Assembly: GCA_947497475.1 (NCBI GenBank)
Contig: CANMGS010000002.1
Span: forward strand, 744,001 to 808,000
Direction: 5' to 3'
Source of the DNA: an uncultured Amylibacter sp.
GTDB lineage: Bacteria > Pseudomonadota > Alphaproteobacteria > Rhodobacterales > Rhodobacteraceae
Length of the DNA stretch: 64,000 nt
Position 1 is the first letter of the stretch; the number at the start of each line of letters is the position of its first letter. The position numbers were made by a program, and so were the translations under genes. Shown here piece by piece: positions 1-8,056 of the stretch. Below the pieces are notes generated by a model. That model did not search any database. It worked only from the letters and a program-made list of their open reading frames with translations, and was not told where the DNA came from.

Positions 1-30
1 ATCGCAGCTTGGGGTGTCTAAGAGCATGAG

Positions 31-1338
31 TTATCCTATCACAGAAAAGCTAGAGTTTTGGTTGATCTCTCGGTTGCGTGAAAACGCATCTAAAGAGATG
101 TCTTTGTTTATATAATCAAGATGGAAAGAGACTGGGTTTTGATCGTGATCTTGCCCGCCTTCCACAGTTTTAATCAGATGGGTCATCAATTTGCCCACGA
201 CTGGCGCGTTCTTGAACTGATTTCCGCTGGTCCCAATAGCCATATAAAAGCCGTCTAGATCGCTTTTGTCATAGATTGGCATCCAATCTTCACTAACATC
301 GTAAAGTGCCACTAGGCCACGTCCCTGCTCTGGTATGCCCAGATCAGGTAGACGTTGTGCTAATCGCATGGCCAGAATTTTACATTGATCCGTAATATTG
401 TCATCAAACACGTCAGGATCTTCGATCCATTCTTGTGGATCACAAGGCGGATCTTCGGAACCGATCAGAATGTTATTGCCCACCTCTGGGCGTGCATAGG
501 TGTGAATATCGCTGTCGGAATAAATCACGCCATTCTTTTCATAATTCAAACTGACAGGCGCAGGCACATGTGCAACTTCGTGGCGAAGGGCACGCGTTGT
601 CATTTTCATTTTATTAACAACGCCTGCCATCTTATTGATAACAAAGGAATGTGGCCCTGCGACATTGATCAAGACTGGCGCATCAATTTGAGTGCCGTCT
701 GACAGGGTAACACCTTGTACGCGGTTGTTTGATTGACGGATTTCGGTAACTTCTGCGTTGAATTGGAATTCTGACCCCAAAGCTAAGGCAGCTGACTGAG
801 CGTTTTGTGCTGCAAGCTTTGGGTCGCTCACATATCCACCGCGTGGAAAGAATACGGCGCCTGAAACATTACCACCTGTGGGTTGCCCAAACCCATCATC
901 ATCTGGACGTTTTGCTGGATCAAAACGTTCCGTGTTTACACCACCAAAGCGTTTATGAATGTCTTGCGTGGCAATATGTTCATAGGGACAGTCCACCTGA
1001 TCCATCATATCGCAGACATTTTTCAAATGATTGTTGTGGTCAGTTTTGATCACCAGACAACCCGTGTCAAAATATTGGATCATATTATCGGTGTTTTCAC
1101 GCCCGATATAGTTTTCCCAATCTTTCCAATAAAACCAGCCCTCATAAGCCAAAGCGCAGGTTTCAAAGGCGGAATAATATGTGCGGATGATCGCACAAGA
1201 GCCAGATGTAGAACCATGACCCGCTTCAGGCAATTTATCTATTGAAAGAGTTTTATACCCCTCTTCGGCCATTTCTTTGGCAATACTTGCACCGATCACG
1301 CCCGCACCGATGATGATAGCATCATATGATTTCGTCAT
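31..1338 (-). CDS. FAD-dependent oxidoreductase, DAO family
   Basis: A 435-residue flavoprotein of the glycine/D-amino-acid oxidase (DAO) family, which oxidises C-N bonds of amino acids or N-methylated amines using FAD. The N-terminus has the dinucleotide-binding fold with glycines at 11, 13 and 16, followed by an acidic strand end (SIDK, about 33-36), and a run GHGSTSGS near 41-48 that matches the conserved Ser-rich FAD contact of the family. A C-terminal GTSGNQFKNAP segment fits the second FAD contact. There is no signal peptide, so it should be cytosolic. Substrate cannot be read from sequence; sarcosine- or dimethylglycine-type substrates are possible. It stands alone, about 150 bp downstream of the AhpD-like gene on the same strand, and no partner subunits are visible. 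Confidence 0.8.
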   Translation of the reverse strand: MTKSYDAIIIGAGVIGASIAKEMAEEGYKTLSIDKLPEAGHGSTSGSCAIIRTYYSAFETCALAYEGWFYWKDWENYIGRENTDNMIQYFDTGCLVIKTDHNNHLKNVCDMMDQVDCPYEHIATQDIHKRFGGVNTERFDPAKRPDDDGFGQPTGGNVSGAVFFPRGGYVSDPKLAAQNAQSAALALGSEFQFNAEVTEIRQSNNRVQGVTLSDGTQIDAPVLINVAGPHSFVINKMAGVVNKMKMTTRALRHEVAHVPAPVSLNYEKNGVIYSDSDIHTYARPEVGNNILIGSEDPPCDPQEWIEDPDVFDDNITDQCKILAMRLAQRLPDLGIPEQGRGLVALYDVSEDWMPIYDKSDLDGFYMAIGTSGNQFKNAPVVGKLMTHLIKTVEGGQDHDQNPVSFHLDYINKDISLDAFSRNREINQNSSFSVIG

Positions 1339-1488
1339 GCACCCTTCTCCCTATTCATAGAACCTAGGGGGAGCGTAATTGAAATTATGGTTTGTGAAAG
1401 AGATTTATTTGATTTGCACATGAGAAATTTGACCAAGTTATAGTCGTGGTTTGTGGATAGCAAACAGCTCACCATCCACATAAAAATT

Positions 1489-2037
1489 TTATGCCGCCCA
1501 AACGTTTGCTTGGAATGCTTCATCTACTTCTGTGTGTGCAATGTGGTTTGTGTAGTTTGACATCACCTTTAAGCTTGTCCCAACAATCACTTCAAGCATT
1601 GTTTGCTGTGTATATCCAGCATCAAGTAATGCCTTTACTTTATCTTCAGCTGGATAACCACGATCTTCATTTACTGAAATCGCATATTGGCGTAACGCTT
1701 CCAATTTTTGGTCATTAATTGCCGTACCATTGCGTAATGCCTCGATTACATCTTCTGAAACGCCTTGCATTTGTGACAATGTTGTGTGAGCTGCCATACA
1801 ATATGTACATCCGTTTAGACGATTGTTTGTCATTAGGATGATTTGGCGTTCTGTGTTAGACATATTGGACTTATCAAAAATATGAGAAAGCGTTGTATAT
1901 CCCTCTAACAATGAGGGTGCTTCCGACATGTTGCGGTATAGGTTTGGTAAAAAGGTATAAGCATCCTCTGCATCTTTCATGATTTTTTTTGATGCTTCTG
2001 GAGCAGATTCGATTGTGTGGGATGTAAAAGTCGTCAT
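1489..2037 (-). CDS. AhpD-like carboxymuconolactone decarboxylase family protein
   Basis: 182 residues, all-helical AhpD/CMD fold. The peroxidase-type active site is visible as Cys77-x-x-Cys80 with His84 (NGCTYCMAAH), the AhpD signature for a thiol-disulfide hydroperoxidase; the Glu upstream (TERQIILM, about 63) fits the proton-relay position. Family members reduce hydroperoxides or act in oxidative-stress defence, but many have unknown substrates. An AGGAAAG-type ribosome site sits 5-8 bases before the ATG. The gene is divergent from a TetR regulator; the 141-bp space holds three operator-like sites, so expression is likely repressed by that regulator. Specific substrate unknown. Confidence 0.85.
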   Translation of the reverse strand: MTTFTSHTIESAPEASKKIMKDAEDAYTFLPNLYRNMSEAPSLLEGYTTLSHIFDKSNMSNTERQIILMTNNRLNGCTYCMAAHTTLSQMQGVSEDVIEALRNGTAINDQKLEALRQYAISVNEDRGYPAEDKVKALLDAGYTQQTMLEVIVGTSLKVMSNYTNHIAHTEVDEAFQANVWAA

Positions 2038-2066
2038 TTAATCTTTCCTTTTATTAAAGATCGAAT

Positions 2067-2159
2067 TGTTTATACCGAACGGTTTAAACATTGCATAATT
2101 AGTCCAAACCAATCGGTCAACACAAATCTTGAATGTTTTTTGAACAATCGGTATAAACA
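2067..2159. promoter_or_regulatory. Divergent promoter region with three TetR-type operator candidates
   Basis: Between the AhpD-like gene and the TetR gene lie three related sites built on ACC/GGT arms: ACCGAACGGT (about 2074-2083), ACCAATCGGT (about 2108-2117) and CAATCGGTATAA (2145-2156). The outer two share a 12-base inverted sequence, TGTTTATACCGA at 2067-2078 and its complement at 2148-2159. TetR regulators of this class often bind ACCG/CGGT palindromes; assignment to the adjacent regulator is inference. Confidence 0.6.
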
Positions 2160-2178
2160 GTTAAAAAGAGGACAAATT

Positions 2179-2763
2179 ATGCCCTGGGAAAAGTCATTTG
2201 AATTGGATGAAGCCACAGAAAAAGCAATGACGCTTTTCTGGAATAAAGGTTATGAAGCAACCTCAATGGCTGACTTAACAAAAGCGATGGAGATTAATAA
2301 AGGTAGTCTTTACAATGCCTTCGGTGGTAAAAATGACCTATTTAAGCGAGCTCTATTACAATATGATCGTGATGTGACCCACCAAACATTAGCAAAGGTT
2401 GAAAACCTAAACGATCCCCAGTGTGCATTGGAAACATTATTCGATAATATCATAGATGATTGTAAGAATGATCCTGATCATAAGGGATGTTTTATTGTAA
2501 ACACGGCTCTTGAGATGCCCCACCATGATCCAGAGATTCAGAAAATCGTGCAAGATTCTCTCGCAGGAACGGAAACGTTTTTTATCCGCATAACGAAACG
2601 CGGTCAGGATTTAGGTATGTTTCCAAAGAGTATAAATGCAGAGCAAGTGGGCAGCGCCCTGCTCGGTTATATGATTGCTTTGCGCGTTTTATCCAGAGGC
2701 GCTTATACGAAAAATGGTCTAAACAACATCCGCGCTGAAGCTTTGAACCTTGTAAAGATTTAA
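2179..2763 (+). CDS. TetR/AcrR family transcriptional regulator
   Basis: About 194 residues from the ATG at 2179, chosen because AGAGGA lies six bases upstream; the open frame extends further 5' but that part would cover the operator sites. The helix-turn-helix spans about residues 25-50 (TSMADLTKAMEINKGSLYNAF), typical of TetR, with a helical ligand-binding C-terminal domain containing GCFIVNTALE, a motif seen in YjdC/AcuR-like TetR proteins. It presumably represses itself and the divergent AhpD-like gene through the ACCG/CGGT sites between them. The NmrA-type gene that converges from downstream could belong to the same redox regulon, but that is a guess. Effector unknown. Confidence 0.88.
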   Translation: MPWEKSFELDEATEKAMTLFWNKGYEATSMADLTKAMEINKGSLYNAFGGKNDLFKRALLQYDRDVTHQTLAKVENLNDPQCALETLFDNIIDDCKNDPDHKGCFIVNTALEMPHHDPEIQKIVQDSLAGTETFFIRITKRGQDLGMFPKSINAEQVGSALLGYMIALRVLSRGAYTKNGLNNIRAEALNLVKI

Positions 2764-2803
2764 TGAATTCTCGCCGTTGAAACACGAATTCTTATCGTAA
2801 ATA

Positions 2804-2826
2804 AAAAGCCCCGCAAAACGGGGCTC
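2804..2826 (-). terminator. Rho-independent terminator after the NmrA-like gene
   Basis: Seven-base-pair stem AGCCCCG/CGGGGCT (2807-2813 with 2819-2825) and a five-base loop. The A-rich tract on the left (2801-2807) is the U-tract on the minus strand, so it ends the leftward NmrA-like transcript. Confidence 0.85.
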
Positions 2827-2844
2827 CTCATTATCTTCGAAAAG

Positions 2845-3825
2845 TTACGCAGATGTCTTAGCAACGTCTTTCATTGCATCTTCACCTTTTTTCCAAAGAT
2901 TACCCTGCCATAATTCTTCAAGACCAGTCTCATTGCATGCCCCTTTTGTTGTAAGGTAATCAAAATAAGACGTTGGTTTATGGCCTGTTAGATTATAAAA
3001 ATCAGGGCTGCAACGTGTATAGAAACCATTTGTAAGGTATTCAAAAAATTCAGCACGTGTGGCGCCAAAGTCGTTTTCGAAATCGACCATGGATTGGGCA
3101 CGATATTCAATATCTTTGCCCATTGCACGCCCCAGATCAGCGGCAATTTCGAACATAGATTGTGGTTGTGGCCCTGTAATATCATAGAACTTATCGCCGT
3201 GTTTTTCTGGACCTTCAGACAATGTAACATCTGCAGCCTCAGCAATATCGCGTGTTGCCACAAAGGAATTGCGCATATCACCCAATGGGTTACTGAACCA
3301 TCCTTCTTTGTCGATGCTCTCACTGTCAGTTTTTAACAAGTGGTTCATAAAGAAGTTATTGCGCAACACTGTAACATTCAAACCTTCGTCAATCAGTGCT
3401 TTTTCACCCCACCAATAGTGTTGCAACATCAATGGAATAGCGGCCCCTGCGCGCGATGCATGTGTATCCGCATCGTACGACGCAGTATTCGTATCAGCTC
3501 CCATACAGCTGACACGAACCACGTGTTTGATGTCATCCTTACGTCGACCAAGCTCTTTGCAAAACGACAAGTGACCTTCTAGCATCGGATCCAAAGATGC
3601 CGAATATACAGACGAAACACCGTCAAGAGCCGGACCCCATGTATTTGGGTCAGAAAGATCGAACTTAACAACTTCATGCGCACCAAGCGCCTTAAGCTGA
3701 TCAGCTTTATCAGGACTGAAATAGCAAGCCCGTACAGTGAATTGATTTTTACTGGCAAGGCGTGCCACTAATTCTTTACCGATACGGCCCGTTGCGGATG
3801 TGACAAGTACGATTGGTTTCGACAT
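2845..3825 (-). CDS. NmrA-like NAD(P)-binding protein (atypical SDR)
   Basis: 326 residues. The N-terminal Rossmann motif TSATGRIGKEL (about 9-19) is the glycine-rich loop of atypical short-chain dehydrogenases of the NmrA/HSCARG type, which bind NAD(P) and may be either redox sensors or NmrA-type reductases. A strong AGGAG lies nine bases before the ATG. There is no clear Tyr-x-x-x-Lys catalytic pair in the usual position that I can assign with confidence, so regulatory or enzymatic roles are both open. It ends at a good terminator and converges with the TetR gene. Confidence 0.8.
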   Translation of the reverse strand: MSKPIVLVTSATGRIGKELVARLASKNQFTVRACYFSPDKADQLKALGAHEVVKFDLSDPNTWGPALDGVSSVYSASLDPMLEGHLSFCKELGRRKDDIKHVVRVSCMGADTNTASYDADTHASRAGAAIPLMLQHYWWGEKALIDEGLNVTVLRNNFFMNHLLKTDSESIDKEGWFSNPLGDMRNSFVATRDIAEAADVTLSEGPEKHGDKFYDITGPQPQSMFEIAADLGRAMGKDIEYRAQSMVDFENDFGATRAEFFEYLTNGFYTRCSPDFYNLTGHKPTSYFDYLTTKGACNETGLEELWQGNLWKKGEDAMKDVAKTSA

Positions 3826-4015
3826 CTGTTATGTCTCCTAAGTTCATATTTTAGATGTGTTTGATCTCATTTTCATGATCAATCAATAGCTGCCCAACAC
3901 TAAGAAGCTTAAATAAAAAGTGCATGTCGTGAAACGACAGCCTTCTTTTCTAATACGCGCTTATGGTCTGAAAACTGTTATGGTGTAAGCGCATTGGTTT
4001 CGTCATAAGAACACT
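3826..4015. promoter_or_regulatory. Divergent intergenic region with a perfect short palindrome
   Basis: This 190-bp space between the NmrA-like and YqaA-like genes contains the perfect palindrome TGTCGTGAAACGACA (3925-3939; six-base arms, three-base centre), which could be an operator or a short hairpin. A second inverted pair, GCGCTTA (3957-3963) and TAAGCGC (3986-3992), brackets the likely promoter of the rightward gene. Function is inferred only from symmetry. Confidence 0.35.
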
Positions 4016-4459
4016 ATGAGCGAGATTTCCACATATATTGCATTGTTCCTATCTGCATTTATTGCTGCCACGATACTCCCTGCGCAATCGGAGACCGTTT
4101 TAGCCACTATGCTGGCTCTGGGCAGTTATTCCCCTGTTCTACTGGTCACAGTGGCAAGTACGGGAAATATACTGGGATCCGTGGTGAATTACCTGCTGGG
4201 GCGGGTGGCTTTGGCGTATCGCCATAAACGGTGGTTTCCAGCAAAGCCAGAGACGTTGGAACGCGCACAAGGATGGTACAGCCGTTATGGGCGGTGGTCA
4301 TTACTGTTAAGTTGGGTGCCTATTATTGGCGACCCGATCACCGTAGCTGCGGGTGTGATGCGCGAGCCGTTTTGGCGGTTTCTGGTGTTGGTGACGATTG
4401 CTAAGGTTGGGCGGTATGTTGTTTTGGCTGGGGTAATCTTTAATTTCATTAAATTATAG
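4016..4459 (+). CDS. yqaA: YqaA family inner-membrane protein (DedA-like)
   Basis: 147 residues with several hydrophobic segments (about 7-28, 35-57, 97-116, 124-145). The sequence follows the small YqaA branch of the DedA/VTT superfamily: ETVLATML near the first membrane hairpin, GNILGSVVNYLLGR, and W-VPIIGDPITVAAGVM, where the P-x-x-GDP/G motif is the family hallmark. The DedA family is linked to lipid scrambling and membrane homeostasis; the role of YqaA itself is unknown. The gene converges with an AT-rich orphan gene, with only two bases between the stop codons. Confidence 0.85.
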   Translation: MSEISTYIALFLSAFIAATILPAQSETVLATMLALGSYSPVLLVTVASTGNILGSVVNYLLGRVALAYRHKRWFPAKPETLERAQGWYSRYGRWSLLLSWVPIIGDPITVAAGVMREPFWRFLVLVTIAKVGRYVVLAGVIFNFIKL

Positions 4460-4461
4460 CA

Positions 4462-4815
4462 TCATAATTCAATTTTATGTTCAGTCATTTTTCGCCACAA
4501 CTTACAATTCATTATCCAAGCTGGGATTGGGGCTAATAAGTTTGTGCTATTCATTGTACTAAGACATTTAAAAAACTGATCTGCCAAAATACCGTGTTCA
4601 GTTGCGACGTTTTCTTCACACATATTTATAGCAAATTTACGCACTAATATTCCCATCAATATAAAGAAAAAAATTGCGAAGATATATTTCCAAAAAACTT
4701 TTTTGGTAAAACTATCGTTCAAATTCAAATCCTTCCAACGAAGGAAAGTGCAACTTACAGAGAAAAACAAACCTATCCAAATTATATATGAGCCAACAAT
4801 CGACAAGCCAATCAT
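4462..4815 (-). CDS. Hypothetical AT-rich membrane protein
   Basis: 117 residues that I do not recognise. Two strongly hydrophobic stretches (about 3-24 and 43-62) predict an inner-membrane anchor, followed by a soluble C-terminal half with several Cys and Met residues (Cys72, Cys84, Cys104 approximately). The gene is visibly more AT-rich than its neighbours and uses codons such as ATA and TTT heavily, which suggests recent acquisition or weak constraint. GGGATAAT precedes the ATG at a workable distance. It could also be a poorly conserved or spurious frame, but the length and ribosome site favour a real gene. Confidence 0.5.
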   Translation of the reverse strand: MIGLSIVGSYIIWIGLFFSVSCTFLRWKDLNLNDSFTKKVFWKYIFAIFFFILMGILVRKFAINMCEENVATEHGILADQFFKCLSTMNSTNLLAPIPAWIMNCKLWRKMTEHKIEL

Positions 4816-4888
4816 ACATTATCCCATTATTCTAATTAATATTTTTATAAGCTCGCTAATGCTAATTGATTTGTAATTAATTTGTAAG

Positions 4889-4919
4889 AAAAAAGCCCCG
4901 CAAAATTGCGAGGCTTTCT
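4889..4919 (-). terminator. Terminator of the rpsB-tsf operon
   Basis: Hairpin 4892-4917 with arms AAAGCC-CGCAA and TTGCG-AGGCTTT around an AA loop and one unpaired base. The run of A on its left is the U-tract on the minus strand, directly after tsf. Confidence 0.85.
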
Positions 4920-4947
4920 ATATTCTTATTAAGAAGAATTGTTCGGC

Positions 4948-5823
4948 TTAGCCGCCCATTGTTTTCGCAACTTCTGCTGCGAAATCTTCTTCTACTTTTT
5001 CGATGCCGTCGCCCACTTCTAAACGAACGAATGCAACAACTTCTGCGCCCGCTTCTTTTGCAGCGTCGCCAACTGTTACGTCTGGGTTCATCACAAACGC
5101 TTGGTTCACCAAAGTTACTTCTGAGTAGAACTTTTTCATACGGCCAACGATCATTTTTTCGATCACTGCGTCTGGCTTGCCGCTTTCGCGTGCTTGTTCT
5201 GTAAGAACAGCTTTTTCACGGTCTACAACAGATTGCTCTAAGTCCGCTTCTGACAAAGACGCAGGGTTTGTTGCAGCTACGTGCATAGCGATTTGTTTTG
5301 CAATGCCTTCGTCGCCGCCTTTAAGCGCAACCAAAACACCGATGCGGCCCATGCCGTCTGCGGCTGCTGTGTGAATGTATGAACCAACAACGTCGCCTTC
5401 AACTTTAGCCATACGACGTACAGACATGTTTTCACCGATTGTCGCGATTTTGTCTGTGACAACTGTTTCAACAGTTTTGCCGCCCATGTCAGCCGCTTTA
5501 AGTGCGTCAACATCAGATACGTTCAATGCAGCAGCAGTGATACCGCCAACCATTTCTTGGAACTCAGCGTTTTTACCAACAAAGTCAGTTTCTGAGTTAA
5601 CCTCAACAGCAACACCAACGCCGCCATTTACTGCAACGCCTACAAGACCTTCAGCAGCCGTACGGCCCGCTTTTTTCGCAGCTTTAGCAAGACCTTTTGT
5701 GCGCAACCAATCGATTGCAGCTTCCATGTCGCCGTTTGTTTCTGTCAGTGCTTTTTTCGCGTCCATCATGCCAGCGGCAGTTGTATCGCGTAGTTCTTTA
5801 ACCATTGCAGCTGTAATAGCCAT
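4948..5823 (-). CDS. tsf: Translation elongation factor Ts
   Basis: 291 residues. EF-Ts exchanges GDP for GTP on EF-Tu during translation elongation. The N-terminal UBA-like domain (about 1-55, with [19 protein letters not shown]) is followed by the hallmark TDFVGKN motif near 78-84, whose Asp-Phe pair enters the EF-Tu nucleotide site, and then by the subdomain N and C core. Length and motif order are normal for alphaproteobacteria. It lies 72 bp downstream of rpsB, the nearly universal rpsB-tsf order, with a GC hairpin between the two that may tune the S2:EF-Ts ratio. Confidence 0.98.
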   Translation of the reverse strand: MAITAAMVKELRDTTAAGMMDAKKALTETNGDMEAAIDWLRTKGLAKAAKKAGRTAAEGLVGVAVNGGVGVAVEVNSETDFVGKNAEFQEMVGGITAAALNVSDVDALKAADMGGKTVETVVTDKIATIGENMSVRRMAKVEGDVVGSYIHTAAADGMGRIGVLVALKGGDEGIAKQIAMHVAATNPASLSEADLEQSVVDREKAVLTEQARESGKPDAVIEKMIVGRMKKFYSEVTLVNQAFVMNPDVTVGDAAKEAGAEVVAFVRLEVGDGIEKVEEDFAAEVAKTMGG

Positions 5824-5851
5824 AATATGTCTCCAATTCGGAATTCGTGAA

Positions 5852-5873
5852 TAGGGCGGCGTCTACCGCCCTA
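5852..5873 (-). promoter_or_regulatory. Intergenic hairpin between rpsB and tsf
   Basis: Perfect eight-base-pair stem TAGGGCGG/CCGCCCTA (5852-5859 with 5866-5873) and a six-base loop. No U-tract follows it on the minus strand, so it is not a standard terminator; it may act as a processing site or partial attenuator. Confidence 0.55.
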
Positions 5874-5895
5874 CTGTGACAGGTGTATGACGCGA

Positions 5896-6969
5896 TTATG
5901 CGTTCATCAATTCTGTTGCTTGACCGATCCAGTCATCACGGTCGATGCGACCTTTGAAAGATAGGTTGTCATCAACCCACTGAACTTCGTCAGCTGACCA
6001 TGCTGCCACTTGTGAGAAGTGGTAGATGCCAAGACCGTTCAATGTTTCTTCCAATTTTGGACCAACGCCGCCGATTTTTTTCAAATCGTCTTTTTCAGCT
6101 GGTGCTTCTGCAAGTAATGCAGGTTTTGTGCCAGCGCTTTCAGCAGGTGCTTCTTCTTTAGCAACCTTCTTCGTAGCTTTTTTCTCTACTTTAACTGCAG
6201 GTGCAGCAACTTCTTCAACAGCAGGAAGCTCTTCAACTGGTGCTTCTTCTGCAGCGCCAATATCGATGCCAGCAGATCCCATAGCAGACGCCATACCGTC
6301 TAGTGCTGAACGTGCGATCAAGTCACAGTAAAGTTCAATAGCGCGTGCTGCATCGTCGTTACCTGGGATCGGGAAGTCGATGCCGTCTGGTGAACAGTTT
6401 GTATCAACAACAGCTACAACTGGGATACCCAATTTTTTCGCTTCTGCCACAGCCAAAGATTCTTTGTTTGTGTCGATGATGAAAACAAGATCAGGTGTGC
6501 CGCCCATTTCGCGGATGCCGCCCAATGATGCTTCTAATTTAACTTGTTCGCGCTCCATGCCCAGACGTTCTTTTTTCGTCAAACCTTCTGCGCCAGTTTC
6601 CATTTTCTCGTCGATAGTTTTTAGACGTGCGATTGATTTTGACACTGTGTTCCAGTTTGTCAAAGTGCCGCCCAACCAACGGTGGTTCATGTAGTATTGT
6701 GCTGAACGCTCAGCTGCTTCTGCTACTGCGCGAGACGCTTGGCGTTTAGTACCTACGAATAGGATACGACCGTTTTTCGCAACTGTTTCGCGAACCGCAT
6801 TAAGAGCTGCATCCAACAATGGTACAGTTTGTGTAAGGTCCATGATATGGATGCCATTACGTTGACCGTAGATGAACTGACCCATACGAGGGTTCCAGCG
6901 ATGTGTTTGGTGACCAAAATGTACGCCTGCTTCTAGCAATTGGCGCATAGTGAACTCAGGTAGAGCCAT
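5896..6969 (-). CDS. rpsB: 30S ribosomal protein S2 with C-terminal HhH-like extension
   Basis: About 357 residues from the ATG at 6969 ([20 protein letters not shown]), chosen because this is where S2 homology begins; the frame is open for 28 more codons upstream but that is leader. Residues 1 to about 235 are a full S2, with [31 protein letters not shown] and [11 protein letters not shown]. After an Ala/Pro/Glu/Lys-rich linker (about 240-300) comes an extra domain (about 303-357) with [18 protein letters not shown], a helix-hairpin-helix-like motif, and [13 protein letters not shown]. As I recall, a similar domain ends NuoE and ribosomal L21 of Rhodobacterales. Ordinary S2 is about 240-260 residues, so the fusion is the odd part. 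First gene of the rpsB-tsf operon. Confidence 0.97.
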   Translation of the reverse strand: MALPEFTMRQLLEAGVHFGHQTHRWNPRMGQFIYGQRNGIHIMDLTQTVPLLDAALNAVRETVAKNGRILFVGTKRQASRAVAEAAERSAQYYMNHRWLGGTLTNWNTVSKSIARLKTIDEKMETGAEGLTKKERLGMEREQVKLEASLGGIREMGGTPDLVFIIDTNKESLAVAEAKKLGIPVVAVVDTNCSPDGIDFPIPGNDDAARAIELYCDLIARSALDGMASAMGSAGIDIGAAEEAPVEELPAVEEVAAPAVKVEKKATKKVAKEEAPAESAGTKPALLAEAPAEKDDLKKIGGVGPKLEETLNGLGIYHFSQVAAWSADEVQWVDDNLSFKGRIDRDDWIGQATELMNA

Positions 6970-7135
6970 AATACTTTCCTTTTCCGGTTTAGCCGCAGCG
7001 AGGAGAAGGACATATGCCCAACCGGTGGAGCTACAGGGATTTCTCCCCTGCAACCCGCAAGCCTCGCCTGTGGATTTATGAGGGGGTCTTTATGATGGTT
7101 TCAAAGGGATAGCAAGAGCTATTTCATTATAAATG
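6970..7135 (-). promoter_or_regulatory. rpsB: rpsB leader and promoter region
   Basis: The S2 mRNA leader read leftward contains CAGGG-GAGAAAT-CCCTG (about 7033-7051) and a longer-range pair CCGGTT/AACCGG that encloses a pyrimidine-rich stretch (about 6984-7025). A TATAAT box reads on the minus strand at 7131-7126. Ribosomal protein S2 often represses its own mRNA through leader structure, so autoregulation is plausible, but no known motif is claimed. Confidence 0.45.
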
Positions 7136-7202
7136 TACGAACAGCTTGAAGATACGCAATATGTAGCTTAACTGTTCTACAATTAGAGGGAATATCGGTC
7201 CA

Positions 7203-7922
7203 ATGGCACGAAAACCAAAGAAAAAACCTGTTCAAAAACCGCGCGGGCGCATGTTTACATCACTGCGTAATAACTTCATCACGGGTTTAGCTGTTGTTCT
7301 ACCTGTCGCTGTAACGATTTGGGCCGTTTGGAGTTTTGTCGGATTTGTCGATGCAAGCGTGCTGCCGTTCTTACCTGCTAAATATAATCCACTAACATAT
7401 TTGGATATCAATGTTCGCGGCTTAGGCGTGATCGTTTTCTTAATCTTCACGACGATTATTGGCAGCATGACCAAAGGCATCTTTGGGCGTTCTTTGGTGC
7501 GTACAGCCGAAAGCTTAGTTGACCGTATGCCTGTTGTGCGGACGATATATAACGGTCTAAAGCAGATTACTGAAACGGTAGTCAATCAAAGCAACAACTC
7601 GTTTGAACGCGCTTGCTTAGTAGAATACCCGCGCAAAGGTATTTGGGCCATTGCATTTATTTCAACGAAATCAGGTGGTGAGCTTTTAACGAAATCAAAA
7701 CAATCAGATATGACATCTGTATTTTTGCCAACCACACCGAACCCAACATCCGGTTTTTTGCTTTTTGTTCCAACTAAAGATGTTTTGGAATTGGATATGA
7801 CTGTTGAAGAAGCTGCTAAGCTTGTGATTTCAGCAGGTCTTGTTATGCCACCATCAAAGCAAGAAAAAGCTGCTGGTAAAGCGAAAACTGTACGTACAAA
7901 AAAAACTACGACAACAAAATAG
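7203..7922 (+). CDS. DUF502 family membrane protein
   Basis: 239 residues. A basic N-terminus (about 1-22) is followed by two membrane segments (about 28-50 and 73-95) and a soluble domain with VDRMPVVRTIYNGLKQ (about 107-122) and a later GFLLFVPTKDVLELDMTVEEAAKLVISAG motif region (described here by its ends, about 182-212), which are characteristic of DUF502. The C-terminus is Lys/Thr-rich. Family members are found widely in bacteria and plant plastids; their function is not established. The gene is divergent from rpsB, sharing the 233-bp intergenic region, and stands alone. Confidence 0.88.
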   Translation: MARKPKKKPVQKPRGRMFTSLRNNFITGLAVVLPVAVTIWAVWSFVGFVDASVLPFLPAKYNPLTYLDINVRGLGVIVFLIFTTIIGSMTKGIFGRSLVRTAESLVDRMPVVRTIYNGLKQITETVVNQSNNSFERACLVEYPRKGIWAIAFISTKSGGELLTKSKQSDMTSVFLPTTPNPTSGFLLFVPTKDVLELDMTVEEAAKLVISAGLVMPPSKQEKAAGKAKTVRTKKTTTTK

Positions 7923-8056
7923 TATTACAATCTCTCCTATTGTTTCCAAATCATCAACAGAGTTTTTGCATTTCAATAGATTGACTCTTTCGGACATCGC
8001 TGGCTTAAATTGCGGCGATAATTTGTTTATTTTGTGACTGAGGGGTCTTATTTGAT

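Noticed and set aside
1452-1480. TGTGGAT/ATCCACA hairpin after the AhpD-like gene as a terminator
   Set aside because: The loop is long and no U-tract follows on the minus strand.
5375-5854. 159-codon plus-strand frame inside tsf
   Set aside because: Ser/Thr/Pro-rich composition is the mirror image of an Ala/Lys-rich gene; tsf is certain.
6970-7053. 28-codon N-terminal extension of S2
   Set aside because: S2 homology begins at MALPEF (6969); the upstream codons overlap the folded leader.
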